Below, piece by piece: positions 22,465-23,481 of a stretch of 23,481 bases of DNA. The notes beneath the pieces were generated by a model, which was not told the DNA's origin, searched no databases, and saw only the letters and a list, made by a program, of their open reading frames with translations. This stretch comes from UBA2882 sp964619485 (GTDB lineage Bacteria > Bacillota > Clostridia > Lachnospirales > Lachnospiraceae), in the NCBI GenBank assembly GCA_964619485.1, contig CAZUCI010000053.1:1-23481 (forward strand), in the 5' to 3' direction. The first letter of the stretch is position 1, and every line of letters begins with the position of its first letter. Position numbers and translations under genes: made by a program.

Positions 22465-22470
22465 GAGAAG

Positions 22471-23481
22471 ATGGAACAAAAGAAAAAGGTAGAAAAGAAA
22501 AACCAGGAAAAGAAAAATGAAGAAAAGAAAGCAGCCTGTGTAACAGTGCTGAAGGTACTTCTTTGCCTTGTCCTTGCAATTTTTCTTGCAGAAGTGCTGG
22601 CATGCGCCGGTGTATGTGTAAAAAATGGTTATCAGGCGGAGTCCTTTGTGCGTTTTGCAGTGAAAAGTCGAAGCATAGAGGCTGATGAGCTTCAGGTAAA
22701 TGGCTATCAGGTCACAGAGGATGGTACATTTATCTCGCAAAGCAATGATGCCTGTTTCATCACCCCTGATTTAAATACAAAGGTGGAAAATGTAGTACTC
22801 AGCTTTAGTGAACCGCTGGCAAATGATTTGGGAGTGAAGGTTTACTATGATGAAAATGGACAGGGACTCAATGAAAAGAATACCAGGGTCGGAGTAGCGG
22901 AGGCTAACACAAGCTATCTGGAAATTCCGCTATCAAAGCGCGTGATAAATCTGAGAATTGATATTGGAGAAACACAGTCGGATCAGTTTGTACTTGATCG
23001 GGTTATGATCAACCATTTCAACTGGCTGCATAAAGATGCAGTATATTATGGAATCATGATTTTTATTGTCCTGCTTGTCTTCCTGTTTTGGGAAAGCAAA
23101 ACAGTGCAGTTTGTTTACAAAAGGAGATATTATGCAGCCGCGCTTGTCTGTGCGCTGGGAATTTTACTGCAGCTTCATGGGGCCTCCATCAATTACTGGA
23201 GCAATATTTACGGGGCATCTGTCTATGATGAGATCCCAACCAATGTTTTTGGAACAACCCGCGCTGTGAGAGGTGATGACTGGGCTGCGTTCACATCCAT
23301 GGCTTTTTCTCAGGAATACAATGATTATGGCTATTTGACAGACCGTATTGGAATTCATGATAAGGATGTTTCTATTGTGTATGGCCAGCCGGTAAAAAGT
23401 ATTGCCGGGCTTTTCAGGCCTGAGCTTTGGGGCTATATTCTTTTGGGCTCTGTCCGTGGACTTTCCTTTTTCTGGATTGTC
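22471..23481 (+). CDS. Large polytopic membrane protein, N-terminal part (3' end outside window)
   Basis: ATG 22471 lies six bases after the upstream stop and the frame stays open for 337 codons to the window edge. The N-terminus is a highly charged Lys/Glu/Asn tail (KKKVEKKNQEKKNEEKKAA), then a membrane helix (about 24-47, VLLCLVLAIFLAEVLACAGV), a beta-rich outer domain of about 140 residues (NVVLSFSEPLANDLGVKVYY, SYLEIPLSKRVINLRIDIG), a second helix at about 191-209 (YYGIMIFIVLLVFLFW) and more helices. The outer loop GTTRAVRGDDWAAFTSMAFS, then YGQPVKSIAGLFRPELWGYI, is a pattern I have seen in large uncharacterised membrane proteins of cell-wall polysaccharide loci, perhaps GT-C-type transferases. 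The acidic RGDDW could be the catalytic loop, but that is a guess. It is probably co-transcribed with rfbC and the GT2 gene. Confidence 0.75.
   Translation, partial: MEQKKKVEKKNQEKKNEEKKAACVTVLKVLLCLVLAIFLAEVLACAGVCVKNGYQAESFVRFAVKSRSIEADELQVNGYQVTEDGTFISQSNDACFITPDLNTKVENVVLSFSEPLANDLGVKVYYDENGQGLNEKNTRVGVAEANTSYLEIPLSKRVINLRIDIGETQSDQFVLDRVMINHFNWLHKDAVYYGIMIFIVLLVFLFWESKTVQFVYKRRYYAAALVCALGILLQLHGASINYWSNIYGASVYDEIPTNVFGTTRAVRGDDWAAFTSMAFSQEYNDYGYLTDRIGIHDKDVSIVYGQPVKSIAGLFRPELWGYILLGSVRGLSFFWIV

Overview
The window looks like a chromosomal scaffold from an anaerobic Firmicute, most likely a gut-type Lachnospiraceae. Supporting signs are Rpn-family nuclease fragments, secreted DUF4214 proteins, DUF6077-type membrane proteins, strong purine-rich ribosome binding sites, frequent TTG/GTG starts and extended -10 promoters (TGnTATAAT). 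A 100-N assembly gap lies at 19242-19341. No tRNA, rRNA or CRISPR array was seen.

Region 1 (1-5.85 kb) is an accessory, rearranged segment. It opens inside the 3' half of an Rpn-like nuclease gene. A second fragment of such a gene ends near 5.1 kb, and the two share an exact 55-bp direct repeat (1-55 and 5063-5117). Between them lie a frameshifted IS1182-type transposase remnant joined to a 3' fragment of a RelA/SpoT-type synthetase, then an AT-rich three-gene operon with a near-consensus promoter, then an unrecognised gene with its own promoter. The operon encodes a small protein with a possible ADP-ribosyltransferase-like R-S-E layout, an acidic DUF6575-like protein and a SecB-like chaperone, which together resemble a toxin-antitoxin-chaperone arrangement. 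At least five copies, whole or partial, of a repeat built from two GC-rich hairpins are scattered here, with a 24-bp tandem repeat beside one of them.

Region 2 (5.85-9.16 kb) holds two secreted proteins, each with its own promoter. Both end in the same DUF4214 repeat array, but one carries an SGNH/GDSL esterase domain and the other a papain-like Cys/His domain. Two related hairpins, the first a good terminator, close this region.

Region 3 (9.2 kb to the end) is a cell-surface polysaccharide locus. It starts with a DUF6077-type membrane protein gene split in two by degenerate tandem repeats. Next come an ABC-2 permease (Wzm type), an ATPase with a Wzt-type C-terminal domain, a SAM methyltransferase, and a 1070-residue protein with a kinase-like domain, coiled coil and two GT2 domains. 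These are followed by a DUF6077-like/metallo-beta-lactamase fusion broken by the gap, RfbC (dTDP-rhamnose synthesis), another GT2 protein and the start of a large membrane protein. The set suggests a rhamnose-containing glycan made in the cytoplasm, possibly capped by the methyltransferase/kinase pair as WbdD does in E. coli O8/O9a, recognised by the Wzt C-terminal domain and exported by Wzm/Wzt. The membrane proteins and secreted enzymes may then modify or bind it outside the cell. The capping model is inference.
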